A stretch of 64,000 bases of DNA from Jacaranda mimosifolia. Taxonomy: Eukaryota; Streptophyta; Magnoliopsida; Lamiales; Bignoniaceae. This document shows positions 47,430 through 60,085 of this stretch, in pieces (the stretch's first letter is position 1; each line of letters begins with the position of its first letter). The stretch covers positions 1,550,001-1,614,000 of the forward strand of contig CM032125.1 in assembly GCA_018894105.1 (NCBI GenBank). The letters are read 5' to 3'. The notes under the pieces are model-generated. The model was given only the letters and a program-made list of their open reading frames with translations. It had not been told where the DNA came from and did not search any database. The position numbers and the translations under genes were made by a program.

Positions 47430-47600
47430 ATGGCATGGGCTTGTTGTGGTGTAGTGATTGTTTTGCTTGTCCTTTATATTGGAGGTCTCATGTTCGATCC
47501 CAAGCAAGTCTCATGTTTGTTCCCCAGCAGCAGCAGTGTAAGACATAGTGTCTTGCCAATTGGGTGTGGGTATGTGGAGAACTAATCACGTGTGTCAACA
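47430..47600 (+). mobile_element. tRNA-derived SINE-like sequence
   Basis: TGTGGTGTAGTGATTG (47445-47460) matches a polymerase III A box. GGTCTCATGTTCGATCCC (47484-47501) matches a B box with the TTCGATCC core. The boxes are about 25 bp apart, as in tRNA genes and tRNA-derived SINEs. The downstream part (CCAGCAGCAGCAGTGTAAG, GGGTGTGGGTATG) is not tRNA, which favours a SINE. Ends and target duplication were not placed. Confidence 0.55.
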
Positions 47601-47795
47601 AATCTCCAATTTTCTTGTCACATGCCCAAATTTCTTGTCACATGATCGTGCACAATTCCAGCGATTTTGCAATAAATTAGATTCATTGTGCTGAAATTTC
47701 TTAACTTTAGAATGATGTTTTGAAATTCAAAATATTTAGTGGACCAAACTGACCTTCATCAAAAGATAAGGGACTAAAATTTCATTTTTCCCGAG

Positions 47796-50745
47796 AACAA
47801 ATAAGGGATGTAGCAAATGAAGCAGAAGATGTTATTGCATATTTTGTGACAAGAGAAAATCGGTCATATTACATCTGGAAGTCGATTGTATGCCATCACA
47901 GAAATGTTAATTATGCACAGCATTGACGGAGCTTCAGCTTCATTATGATTTTCACACACTAAATCAAGAGTTACAACAAGTAATAGAGAAAATTGATTCA
48001 ATCGCCGGAGAAGTGATGGAGATCAAGAAGGGGCACCAGAACTGATGAAGATGTGCAACTCGGTGATTCTTCTGTTGTTACTTCATTATCAAGGGTTGCA
48101 CCCACCAACAAAGATGTTGTGGGTGCTTTTCAAGGAGAATTGATAGCAATAAAGGCTTGGTTATGTAGAGAATCATACAAACTCGAACTCATCTCAATCT
48201 TTAGCATGGGATGTATTGGCAGAACTCTTTTTGCCAGAAATACCTTTGATGATCCATTAACTGTGGAATACTTTGGTGTTTGTGACTGGGTCATAGTAAA
48301 GAGATTCACTCAGGCCTTCGTATAAGAAGAGCCTATGAGGAGAAGTTTCATCTGAATGTTTTAGACAGGTGTGCTAGCAAGGTTCTCTTAGAAAGCATAA
48401 GAATCGAATGCCGTATGATTGTTGATGATATAGATTGCCTTGAAAACGTTTACGACTCAACAATCCATACTGTTGTATGCTTCCACCCTACTGGAAGTTC
48501 ATTGGACTCTTTATGAAACTTTAGATTGCTAAGGGTATTGGATGTGGTAACTGCTCATTTCAAGCCATTTTATAATTTAGAACTCCCTTATGAAGTATTT
48601 GAGCTATTTCATTTCTTTTAAAGCACCTTGCTTTCAACTATTGTTGTAATTGGCATAATTGAGCCTAAGTACATGTTTAATTAATTTTAAATGGATGCCA
48701 GTTATGACTGGAATTCAAAAATAATTATGGTGGTAAAATTGGTGAAATAGAGGAGGGAAATGGTTAAGTGTTACATATTGAGTTGTCCTGCATAGGAAAC
48801 TTGAGATAGTGGAGACTTGCATGTGTATTATAAAACTAAGTGGAGGAGTTGAAGGATTATTTCAACCCTTCACATGCACCACTTTAGTTTTATAAAGTAT
48901 TGTGGACTAGTTTATATTGGACTCAAGCAAGAATGTTTGATAAAGTATTCTTTAAGGGGTTCATATAAGTAGAGCACTCGTGCGCGCTGTCGCGGCCGCC
49001 ACCCAGATCAGATGAATTGTCTCAGTTTTAGTCTTATCTTTTTGGATAAAATTTCAGTTTAAAAATTTAAACTTAACTGTTAGCTTGATCAGATAAAGGC
49101 TTGACTGAGTCATGCCCGTTGGTTTTTACTTGGTCAAACCCTAATTAGCATTTTACAGCCGTTAAGCCCTAGGTGAAATTAGGTTTGGCCATCGGCCCAT
49201 TACCCTCTGCCAACCTTAATTCTCATCTATAAATAGATTGCTTCTGGCAGTTTTGAAAATATACCAAAAACGCTAAAGGCAGCCTCATGTGCTTATGTTT
49301 TTTCTTTCCCCCTGATTTTCCAACAACTTCCTCTTAAAATTCAACCTTATGATATTCAGCTAAATATCCTTTTTTTCTTATAGTCGGCTAAATATCCTTA
49401 TATTCTGGTAACTTAACTATCTGATTCTGATTTCGGCGACTGAGTACTGTTCGAGGTGAACGAAACGGAGTGCACCTAATAGTTCTAGACCATCTCATCA
49501 TGGGATAAGCAGTGATGCACCCATTGCATTGGTGATTCTGGGTGCTCGTTTCTTCAAGGCCAACAAGATTCTGTGATTTGGTCATTTGATTGATTCTATT
49601 ACAATACAGGATCCTTAAGCTAAGTTTTTCCTTTAAATTTCATTTCTATATTCAATTATACTGAAAGCATGCTTTACTATTTTATTGCCTCGATTGATAT
49701 TTAATTTTGGCTTTTTCTGGATTCGTATCTAATTAAATGAATTTTGTGTTGCTTTGAATTTATTGTGTGTATAATACTGATCACGCATGCTATATTTGAA
49801 TTTTATTATTCTGATCATACGTGCGAAATATTCTTTTATTTTGTTGTAATTTTGCCATCTTATGATTGTTTGATTAAATTTTTGATAATCTGAATTGTGA
49901 TATTCTTTTATTTTGTTGTAATTTTGCATGTTGGAATATCCTGAAAACAACAATTATCTCATGCACATTCTTGCAGCCATTTCAAACCTTTAGAATCATT
50001 AAACCTTAATTATTCAACTAGGAATTTGATACCTCGTGATACATCTGTCATTGGAAATCTGGAGGATGCGACAATTAAGGCATCTAATATTTTATGGTCC
50101 CTTATCTGATATTCCACAAGGAGCTCCAACTTTTCCTCTAGAAAAGCTGCAAACACTTTTGGGAGTAACATATTTCAAATGTATTTCATAGATCCGAAAA
50201 ATGATTCCAAACCTGAAGACATTAGGAATCATTTATTCTAGAAAGGAATATGTTGAAGGCGGTCAACTTGAGAACCTTGTACATCTGCAACAATTCAGAA
50301 AGCCAAAATTACAGCTAGTATATCCTTTTTCTTCTTTTAAGGGAAAGCTTAATCAATCTTTTTCAACGATGTTGAAGAAGTTATGCTTGGGTGATTGCGC
50401 ACTCCCTTGGGAAGATATGTCCATTCTTGGTTTGTTGCCTAATCTTCAAGTTCCTAACTTGAGAAAATATGCTTGTTCTGGCAACAAATGGGAGACAAGG
50501 GAAGGAGAGTTTTGTTAGCTGAAATTTCTGCTGAATGAACATTTAGATCTCCAGCACACTTCCCACGAGTCAAACGCCTAGTGCTTTATTGTTGTGAGCT
50601 TCAAAGTGAGATTCTAGGTGGTTCTTGAACTCACTGAGGCTGATGAGCTGAAGAAATCACTTGTGGAATTGGCCAAAAGGATAGCAGAGGAACAACAAAG
50701 TTGGGGAAATGATGCCCTTCAAGTACACGTAGGGATAACTGAAGC
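47796..50745 (+). pseudogene. CNL pseudogene (CNL4), closest to CNL1
   Basis: It starts inside the coiled coil (AGGGATGTAGCAAATGAAGC; EDVIAYF-like) right after a GGACTAAAAT...TTTTTCCC transposon-like end, so the 5' third is lost. A linker resembles CNL1 (FHTLNQELQQVIEKI-like). The nucleotide-binding part survives only to RNBS-A: the P-loop reads SMGCIGRT, with the essential Lys changed to Arg. The sequence then jumps at about 48305 to the piece after MHD (EEKFHLNVLDRCASKVLLES-like), deleting most of NB-ARC. The LRR part is split by an unrelated insert (48644-49978) and resumes at 49980-50745 with stops. Nucleotide identity to CNL1 is clearly high in the LRR part (GGAGGATGCGACAATTAAG). It cannot make a working receptor. 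Confidence 0.9.
48644..49978. mobile_element. Unclassified insertion in CNL4 LRR region
   Basis: CNL1 homology stops after CTTTGCTTTCAACTAT and restarts at TTTCAAACCTTT, 1.3 kb later. The insert has a TATA-like CTATAAATAGATTG near 49227, a GC-rich spot near 48985 and an inverted repeat at about 48828-48897 (TATAAAACTAAGTGG and its complement). The size and TATA box would suit a solo LTR, but no TG...CA ends with target duplication were found. Confidence 0.5.
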
Positions 50746-51824
50746 AGACGAATCGCTTTCTCCATTTTATCCAAAAATCCTTCTGCTTTTTTCAAGATAA
50801 GTGGATAAATGAGTTGAATAATACAGGGGCAACTAGACGAGATTTCCTTTTGATATAATAAAGCCTAAAGGCTTTATTCAGAGAATGGGTTTTATGGTAT
50901 TATACAAAATTTATCGTACCACATGTGCAAAAAAATTGAATACTGATTAAATAACATAAGTATGCATATAATATATATATATATATATATAAGTTGACTT
51001 TATAGTCTATACCCTTGTCAAAATACGAAAGATATGAATTTGGTATACACCTTTTAAAGAAAAAGAAATTCGACCCTCATTGTAAAAAAATAAAGAGTAA
51101 CAAAAGTGATAAATTTTTTTATATTAAAATAATTGCAATATCAATTATTTTTCAAATAATAAATTATATATAAGACATGAAAATACAAGTAATAAGAAAA
51201 ATAGTTTGTATGTGCTTTTATACAAATTTAAAATGAATAATTATCAAATAGCATATTTTAATATTGACTAACTGATGATCGATAAATTTCTTATGAAATC
51301 ATTACGTATAGGAAGACTATGTGTATTTTTTATTGTAACTTAACCGATATAATACACTATAAAAAATTAGAGTATCAGCTACGGTCAATTCATAATTTTG
51401 ACTGCGAAATTGTCCTAGCCAAGTTGAAGTTGATATTCTCGTAACTAACCATCAATACAACCAAGCTGTAACCGATGATCATTCTTATATATATATATAT
51501 ATATTCGTACAGCTAATGCATACCTAATTTCTTATATACACTCCAAAAGTACAATGCTATGGGTTGACAAATATATGTCCATGTGTGTGTATATGTTTGT
51601 GTATAATATATTTGTATATATAATTGATACTACTATTAGTCACATGCTTATATATTATTATTAATATTTAATAATATAATAGTATTTATGATACTATTAT
51701 AATTAATAATATTAATTGTATGTTTTGTAATATATTATTAATAATAAAGATCATATTATACTAATTTTAATTATATCCATAATGTGTAGTATTAATAATA
51801 ATGCATGATACTAATAAATATTAA

Positions 51825-51860
<36 letters not shown>
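50746..51860. other. AT-rich intergenic DNA with microsatellites
   Basis: AT runs near 50971-50992 and 51487-51504, and an ATT microsatellite at 51828-51859. No gene was recognised. Confidence 0.6.
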
Positions 51861-51863
<3 letters not shown>

Positions 51864-52986
51864 AACACCCTCAAATATTGCATGCTTTAATGTTAATTTC
51901 TTATTGTTAATTTTATGATATTTCAACTATTTTAATTATGTTGATTATTTTAAAAAGTTTTTAATTGGACTCAAGAGTTTGAGAGAAGCATTCTGTTGGT
52001 GACATTTGTCTGCTTCGGCGACGGCAGAGAGGCAGTATTAGGTTTGTGGTTTTGGAACTCTGGTGGCCAATCTTGGAATTTAGTTGGTCGTACCTTGATA
52101 TATATATATATATATATTGATATATTGTACCTTACCTTTGGAAACCTTGTATTTTATGCGAAGAATGAAGATTTTGGGTATGATGGGTATATATATGTGT
52201 GTATGATTCCCATGCAAGAAGAATATTCAATCAGTGGACCCAAACATGTTATGCTAAATGACAAAATTTGGATTTAATATTGGTACTAAGTGATTAATCT
52301 AAATTAAGGATTATATACTGTAAGACAAAGTGGCATTTGATTAGGACTAATTATGTAGGGATTGTACTATTTTGTGTGGATTAGGATGATAATATGATAA
52401 TGACTTTGTAATTAAGAAAAAGACATTATGTTATTTTTGGAACCGATATAGAACATCACGGCTAATTCTAAAATAATCAATTTATTGGAGTACTTTTCAT
52501 AGATAGTACCTATTAAACCTATATAATCATGTTGACCAATAAGTTAGTAATGCTAGAATGCTTATGATGCAATTCTAGAAGGCTATTAGTGCTTAATAGG
52601 ATTTTGACTATGAAAATATTCTTTTGATTTGGTGACGAAGAAATGGGTCCTATCGATCAGTAGATTGTGGGTTGTAGTTGTTTGTTGAAACTACAAAAGG
52701 TGAGGGTCTACCAATCTGGCCCCTTCTTATACTTACATGATCTGTGATAAACCCTAATAAGCATTTTAGTTTTATTTCAGTTTCTATTTCTATACTGTAT
52801 TTTATTTCTATTGAAATTTGGGAAATGATTGAATTCCGATTATTATCTATTGTCTGATACGAAAACCCCTGTAAGGGTTATCATTATTAATTGATTATGA
52901 TTTTTGTTTGTTCTAGCACCTAGAACCTCTGCTAGTTATCTATATATCTGTTGTCTATCTGTCTTATATCAATACCGTTCTGTATC
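51861..52986 (+). mobile_element. LTR truncated by the 53-kb retrotransposon
   Basis: It opens with TGTAACACCCTC, as gypsy-type LTRs do. It contains AAACCCCTGTAAGGGTT and TGTTGTCTATCTGTC segments that mirror, in opposite orientation, the ACCCACACAGGGGTT and AACAGATA tracts of the LTR at 52987. It breaks off exactly where TGTAGCACCCC starts at 52987, so it is older than that insertion. No internal domains. Confidence 0.55.
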
Positions 52987-55845
52987 TGTAGCACCCCTCC
53001 TCAGGATGACTCCTCAGTTAAGGCACCACACAAATTCAATCTTAAATATTAGAGTCACAACCGAACAAAAGGCCCATTAGTTCATTTCACACATATTCTA
53101 AAATGGCATTCAATCTCATCCATCAATTCTAAACCACAATTTTCAAAATAAACACCTACTAAACTTCATAATATTAATATCTTACAACATAACATATTAA
53201 AACCTTATAATTACAATCATACATATCACAACATCTCTAAGGTTTTCTTCCCAATACAATACATCATAACTTATATTCTGTACAATCTTCAAAACAAAAT
53301 TAATTACATTTCTTCCCAGATTCATCTCGCATCATCTCTTCCCTGTTTGATATCATAGAATACAGGGAGGTAAGTCCAAAGACTTAGTGAGGAATGCAGA
53401 AGGGATTTATCGAGGATGATTCAACTCGACAAATCATAATACAAACAAACAAATCAAACAAATACAGAAACAGATAGTACGGATAAGCAAACAGGAAACT
53501 CTCCTGCCTTATTGCTCCAAGATCAGATGTCAGATAGACAGAACAATCATACAGATCAAACCCAAAGCATATGCACTCAAAGGACAGTCTAAGACGTGCA
53601 TTGCCGATTCACCTTATACCAGACAAACACATCACCTAAGCGTAACAGCTTGGTATATAGCAGATGCCCATACGAGCTGTATAGCGCACCGCCGATGCCC
53701 AGGGGAAAGTCCCTAGCGCACCATCGATACCCAGGGGAAGTCCCTAGCGTACCGCCGACACCGAGGGGAAAGTCCCAAGCATGCCGGAGACACCGAGGGG
53801 AAAGTCCCAAGCGTGCCTTATAAACCAAACATATCGCCCGGATCGGCCCTTGGCCTCATAATCACCGTACAAATAACAGAATTAACCGCTTATGCAGATG
53901 CCCAGGGGAAAGTCCCTAGCACATTGCCGGTTTCAACCAGAACAGATCATAGCAGACAGAAACAATGCCCATCAGGCAACAGATAACAATAATAGATACA
54001 GATATGCCAGCATGGCCAAAATACAGTTCAGATCACAGAAATGCCTACAAGGCAACAGATACAAAGCAGATCAGAACAGATATCAGACATAATTCTGGGC
54101 TCCAGAACAGATAGAAACAGATACAGATCAGATATAACCCACACAGGGGTATTCAGAACAGAATCAAATAACAAACAGAATCCAAACACGGTTCTGAGTA
54201 ACGTATAGAAACAGTAAACCCACACAGGGGTTAATTTCAATAACAGATAGCTCAATAGGGTGCCAAATTGACAGAGCCTCATAGGTATAGCAAATACCAA
54301 GAGGGAAAGATCCTCACCTCTTGCAGTTTCAGTAGAATAACCACTCGCCGTGATCTAGTAATCAACATGATCCACTCCTTCAATACCTAATCGACAGAGT
54401 ACTTTCAAAGTCACTTTCCTATTCAATTCTAGTAATCTTCTAGAAATATATCACAACATTATCCTAATCAAACTATGCCAAATAGTTCAATATGGTCAAT
54501 TATTTCCCAAATTTATCCAAGAAATCTTATTTAAGTACAAATTTACATAAATCAAACAAACTAATTTAATCTTACCAACTATTAACAAATTAAGATTTAA
54601 AATCTTAAAATCCTATTTTATAATAATCTATAATTAGATCAAACCCACAAAATGTCACTAATTAAATCTTATAAAATCTCAATTCAAGCTCCAATTTCAT
54701 AATATCTCATGCTAAATCTAACAATCATCTCCAAACTTTGTTAATATGAAATCAAAATCAAAAAATCCTATACATATATGCAATACATAATAATATAATA
54801 ACACAACCTAAAATCCTTAATTAAATTATTTATCATCCTAATTCATACATATACCTTGTATGAATATATATATATATATTATTGCATAAATATATATATA
54901 TATAATACATAAAAATTATAATTATCAAAACCTATCAAAATTCATAACTCACTACCTAATGCTCGGATTCGAAAATGGACTATACCGTCGCGACCGTCGG
55001 AATGAGGAGATGATTCTGCCTCCAAGTCGCCGGAGCGCCGCCGCCGCTGGTCGCCGGTCGCCGGAAAATTGAGATAGAACCACTGGTAGAATCCTCTCGC
55101 TGAGGGCTTTCCAATGGTACCCTCGGTTTTTGATTTGGACGTCGGGAACCTCGTCAAAATGCAGCCCGAAGTAGTCACGATCAATAGCTTCGCCGCCTGT
55201 TTTTGTCGTTTCCGCCGCGTATCTCTTCCATACAACCACACCACGGTGTTCTCCTCGTCGAGGGCTAGCTAAAACACTCCTAGTTTGCTCAGTTTGATGC
55301 CAAAAATTGAGAGACCCACTTGCTCCAAGTTTTCGGTCTCTCTCTCGGCCGTGAGCTTCCGGTGAGCTTTCCGCCGCCGTTGATGGTGGAAATGAGGTCC
55401 TGATGGTGTGGGGAAATGAGTTAGGGTGGTGGTTGGTTGAAGGAAAGCTTTCCAATGGTGGTGGTAGTGATGGTGGTGGTCTCGGTTGGGAGGAAAAAAG
55501 AAGAAGAAAGTGAGGAGAAAATGAAGAAGAAAAGAAAGAAAAAGGAAGAAGGAAATTAAAAGTCAAAATTGTCATAATTTTGACTTGACACAAGCATGGA
55601 TAAGTATGGATAAGTATGGCCGGTTACTGTTCATTATAAATTTTTTTTTTTTTTTTTTAAATCTCTCAATTTAGTTCCCAAAATAAAATGCATTTTTTAT
55701 ATCAAAATCTTGTAAAATATAATTTGAATCTTATATAATTTTTACCATGATTAAATAATTCAAAATTCAAATCAAATAACTAAAATTAATTGATAAAATA
55801 ATTAATAATAATTTAACAAATATATAAAATTTTGGGGTCGTTACA
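52987..55845 (-). mobile_element. 3' LTR
   Basis: Its boundaries are TGTAGCACCCC at the plus-strand left edge and GGGGTCGTTACA at the right, bordered inside by the PPT. It differs from the 5' LTR at least at 53050 (T against C) and 53358 (G against A). A 213-codon open frame in the sense direction (55593 to 54952) sits in the U3 part; its start is pyrimidine-repeat-like and no domain is recognisable. Confidence 0.9.
53691..53817. repeat. LTR minisatellite, four units of 31-32 bp
   Basis: Units start at 53691, 53723, 53754 and 53786, each with CCGAGGGGAAAGTCCC or CCCAGGGGAAAGTCCC and a GCGTRCC/GCATGCC end. A further unit stands alone near 53897-53930. Confidence 0.9.
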
Positions 55846-55858
55846 ATCTCCCCCTCTT
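55846..55858 (-). other. Polypurine tract
   Basis: Minus-strand AAGAGGGGGAGAT directly abuts the start of the 3' LTR. This is the plus-strand priming site for reverse transcription and proves the element reads leftwards. Confidence 0.9.
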
Positions 55859-56740
55859 AAAAGAATCTGTCCCCAAATTCTTACCTTAGATTAACTGAAT
55901 TTGATCAATATTGGCATATATAATAATCTTATTTCCTTGTTGCCCCCAATCATATGTGAATTTTTCCTATCATCAGGATATACCTCCTCAATTCTTGAGT
56001 GATATTTAGCATGCTAAAATATTAGGAATCTCCTTTTTCTAATTCTCTCCAACCAATTCATTTTACCAAGGCACGTGGTGCCACCTTATATTTTTAGAAT
56101 TAATCAATAATCCCATGATTCATGGTTCCATTCCCCACCATCACCAACTGATTTCCTAAAATTTAAAGTCTCTTTGGTGATTCCATGACATCTCTAAGTG
56201 CTTTATGCTATTGGTAATTAAGTAAGCCTTATGCAAATCATTACATGTTATTTCAATACTTAAGGTTCTTCATTCCCTTTCTTCTGTCACACATGTTTTC
56301 TTACTGAACAGAAGAATACCTTGAATATCGGTATTGCACTCATACTCTCTAGAAGGATCAACTTTCCTTAGATTTCAACATAACATTTATTCTTAGGCTT
56401 TCTGATACTTCTACTTCCAGTAAGTGAACCATTCTTGCCTTTCAATTCGAGGCATTGACCACTACATTTGCCTTTTTCGGTGATAGGTGATGGAAGAGTA
56501 ACAGTTTTCTAGAATTTCAATCCATCACACTGTCTTATTTCATATCCTCATTTTAGTCAAATGATTGATTTTACTGAGTTACTTTAGCTAATGAGTCAGC
56601 TATTTAGACAAGTAATGCATAAGCCTTCATTAATAACCGACAAGATACTAAAACTACATACTTCTATCACGTTTTCCAATCCCTTTCAATTGATTACTGC
56701 CTCTATCTCAGAGGAATCAACTTCTACCATACTTTCTCCA

Positions 56741-57832
56741 GCATCCTGATTTTTCATGTCCTAGTTTTCCACAATATCCACACACTCTCTCTATTGGACA
56801 CGTGGTTTCACCATTCCGATAAACTTGTTGGTTGAGACCCCTAATTTGTAACTTAAATTGTTTGTTGTTGAGGTGATCTTAACCACTAGGTGGTAGCTTT
56901 CCTAGCCTTTTCCAATAGTTAGATTTCTCATGATTTATCACACCACAAAATCCAAAAATCTTTTCTAATGTCCCAACTTAGATCTTCTATTATTTTTGAC
57001 TTAAACCACTTCTCTTACTAATAGCAACTCTGATCTTAGAAGATATTCCTATCTTGCATTTTCCTCCATCTGTATGTACCTCAAGAGGTTCATGTTCCAC
57101 CTGCAAGGCCCTCCTTAAGGCTTCTTCAAAGTTAGACTACTCATAAGGTAGGAGGGTTCATCGTATCTCAAATCCTAATCCCTTAATAAATTTCTTGGTT
57201 ATATACTCCTCATTTCTCAATATATGTGGGCACACTAAATCAACCTACTAAATCTGGCCTCATATTGCCACACTATCATATCTACTTCGGCAAGACCTTC
57301 AAATTCTTGATTTCGAGCATCCTTTACTTCTTGTGGTATATATATATATCCATAAATTCCCACACAAAATTATCCCAGGTTCGAGGTACCTTCTTATGTT
57401 CCTATTGTTGGTTTACTAAAGTCCACCACTAACCTGCAGCTCCTTCCAATAGATAGATATCAAATCTAAATTTGAGGTCTTCTGGGTAACCTAACATCTG
57501 AAAAATATCATCAATCTCCCTGCTTTCTAGTGATTCGATTCACCTTTAAATATTAGAGGATAAAACTTAAGAAGGTGCGGTAAATTCCCAAACTTGGGAG
57601 GTTCCTCGTCTTTCTTTGGCTTATCAATCTGAACTTGTTGCTGGTGCAATTGTTGGAATTGCCGTCATATTACATTTATCTGCTCTAAAACTTCTCTCCT
57701 TATTGTTGTTGATTGTACTTGTGGACCTCGTGTTTCTTCCTCAACACTTATTGGACGTCTCCGATCTAAGGTGTCCTCTTCCTGACTTTCTTGGTTAAAG
57801 GAATACATTGGGGCTAGTTCTGGTGACGTCAT
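56741..57832 (-). pseudogene. Degenerate Ty3/gypsy gag with CCHC zinc knuckle
   Basis: A start ATG at 57830-57832 opens MTSPELAPMYSFNQESQEED. A frameshift follows a glutamine-rich part. Then come QMLGYPEDLKFRFDIYLLEG, AAG-stop-WW, VPRTWDNFVWEFMD, KFIKGLGFEIR-stop-TLLPYE and NFEEALRRALQVEHEPLEV, the ordered landmarks of the gypsy gag core. It closes with the zinc knuckle CGYCGKLGHEKSGC (56741-56782, C-x2-C-x4-H-x4-C), followed by a stop soon after. Several in-frame stops mean it makes no full Gag. No pol frame follows before the PPT, 0.9 kb on, which is too short for one. Confidence 0.88.
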
Positions 57833-60060
57833 CTAATACGTTACAAGCTTTGCAATTGATGACTACACCTATCTGTAATATTCAAATATATATATAATTT
57901 CTGAATTTTTAAAAGTAAAGAAGATAAAAGTAAGTTTAATAAATTTTCAATGACTCATAATAATAGAAAGAAAGGAAATTTACTAACAGATAACTCAAAG
58001 ATGAAATTAGTTAATATATTAAATTAGCATCAGCAAAATTACAATAGAGTGAGCACAATTCTAGAGTTCTAAAATAGCTATATTAATTATGCCTAATCAT
58101 ACACAAAATGATAAGTCGTAAGCAACGAAAAAAGAAATTGTCAGTCGATGTTACGCAATCCAACAGTTAGAAGTTACTACTAAGCAACTATTAACCCCTA
58201 TACATATATACAAGGCATCCACAGCCACCACATCATCCCGTTATAGTTCTTTCTCCATCACTTAAAATCACCAAGTCCTTTAACGAGATTAGTCAATAAC
58301 CTATCAACATGGGAAAACCTCAAGTACACTCTTAACATTAATTCGATAAGGCCTAAAGGCTGTACACTTCCGATCAAATTCCATCTCAGCTTTCCCAAGC
58401 AATTATAATCTCAATAAGATCATCCTGATGATCATTCGTGGTTTTACACATCTTCAATTATACCTTTACCTTATTCGGCACTCAGCTACTTAGGAACTTA
58501 ATAGCATAGACAATCACAAATTAGGGAGTTCAATATAACCATATAACCCAACAGTATATAATAAATTCAAATCCACCATTGTTGTTTGTATCAATCCACC
58601 TGAACATAAATATTTACATGAATTACTTTGAAATTCAAACTTACATCTGTAATGTCTCACATACCCAAATTAGGTTTAGTACCTTTGGAAACCAGTAACA
58701 AACTAGTTTACATTAATGCCACCTAAGTTTTGTAACAAGTCAGATGCTTCCATAGAGTTCACTACTAGTTCAGCAACTTTTTATATACCAGGCATAATCA
58801 TGGGCAACATGCTTACGATCCTTAAATTCTATTTATAACATAAGGCTCGAATTACAGAGAACTAGGTCCTTGATTAATATTTAGAGCTTAGACAATACCT
58901 TAGCATCGTACTATGCACATCCACAAATGGTCTCACAATATTCATCACATAGCATATACTATACATCACAAATTTAAACCCAATATATCACGCGGATCTC
59001 AATCATATGTATAAACTAAAGTGTTAATTATCCCAAAATGATCTTTCACTTGAACTCATGTATACATACAAACACCAGTTGTACCACAAACATATTTCCC
59101 TCTGGCCTAAGCTAGAAGTCTATATCTATCACTTAGTACTACCTAGGAATACTACTAAAGATAGAACATGAGGATAAGCTCAAAGAATTTAGTGAGGGCC
59201 AATCTTGATAACAATTTGGTAGAGACTTGTCGAGTACAAAATAACTCAGCAAATCATAAATTAACAATCAGAATATGAGAGTATTTGGACACAAGCATGA
59301 ACAATTCAAGGTGACTGGTAGGTGCTAGCTCGGGAGTTATTACCCTCAGCTCAAACGGCCCGGGATCATCTCAATCAAATCAGCTCGGGAGGGAATATAA
59401 ACAACTCATTCAGTGAACGGCTCGGGATCGTCTCAACCGAATCAGAATGGGAGGAAATACAGACGGCTCATCCAACGGATGGCCCGGGATCATCTCGACC
59501 AAATCTGATTGGGAGGAAATACAGACAGCTCGTTCAACAAATGGCTCATGATCATCTCAACCGAGTCTGATAGAGAGGAAATACAGACGGCTCATTTGGC
59601 CTAAACAACAGCCCGACCTAGACTAAGGAATTACACCATCCTTATTGCTCCATGAGCAGAATAGAACAATCAGAATAAAATCAAAGCAACAACTCCGAGT
59701 ATGTGTGCAATTCAAAGAATTTGGGCAGGATGTAAGTAACAGAATTTTCCTTATAAAACATCCCCTGTTTCTCTTGCAATCCCCACAATGTAGTTGTACT
59801 GATCAATTCTAAAATCATGCTTACCTTTTTACTGACCCAAGACTTTCAAATCTCATTCAAATTTTTAGAATCAAGCTCACTTTCCACTAACTCAATACTT
59901 TCATATTCCAAGGATCATATCCTAGCGTAGTTCAGGTTTCCAAACCTAAGCTCTGATATCTGCTCATTCCTATATCTTAGACATTTCCACAGTCAGACTT
60001 AACTTCATAACCAATAGTTCCAAATCCAAGGATCATATACTAGCATAGCTTGGGCTTTCC
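57833..60060. other. Retrotransposon leader between PBS and gag, non-coding
   Basis: About 2.2 kb separate the PBS from the gag start, unusually long. Apart from the 62-bp minisatellite it holds no recognisable domain on either strand and looks like filler or captured DNA. Confidence 0.6.
59357..59602. repeat. 62-bp minisatellite in the retrotransposon leader, four units
   Basis: Units begin GGCYCGGGATCATCTC at 59357, 59419, 59481 and 59543, an exact 62-bp step. Each contains GGGAGGAAATACAGACGGCT. 62 is not a multiple of three, so a repeated protein is unlikely. Confidence 0.92.
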
Positions 60061-60080
60061 AAACCCAAGCTCTGATACCA
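60061..60080 (-). other. Primer-binding site (initiator tRNA-Met)
   Basis: On the minus strand TGGTATCAGAGC (60069-60080) followed by TTGGGTTT stands 5 nt inside the 5' LTR. It is the classic plant PBS complementary to the 3' end of initiator methionine tRNA. Confidence 0.93.
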
Positions 60081-60085
60081 CTCAT

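Noticed and set aside
53596..53823. 75-codon frame over the LTR minisatellite (also at 60695-60922)
   Set aside because: The frame is a by-product of the 31-32-bp repeat.
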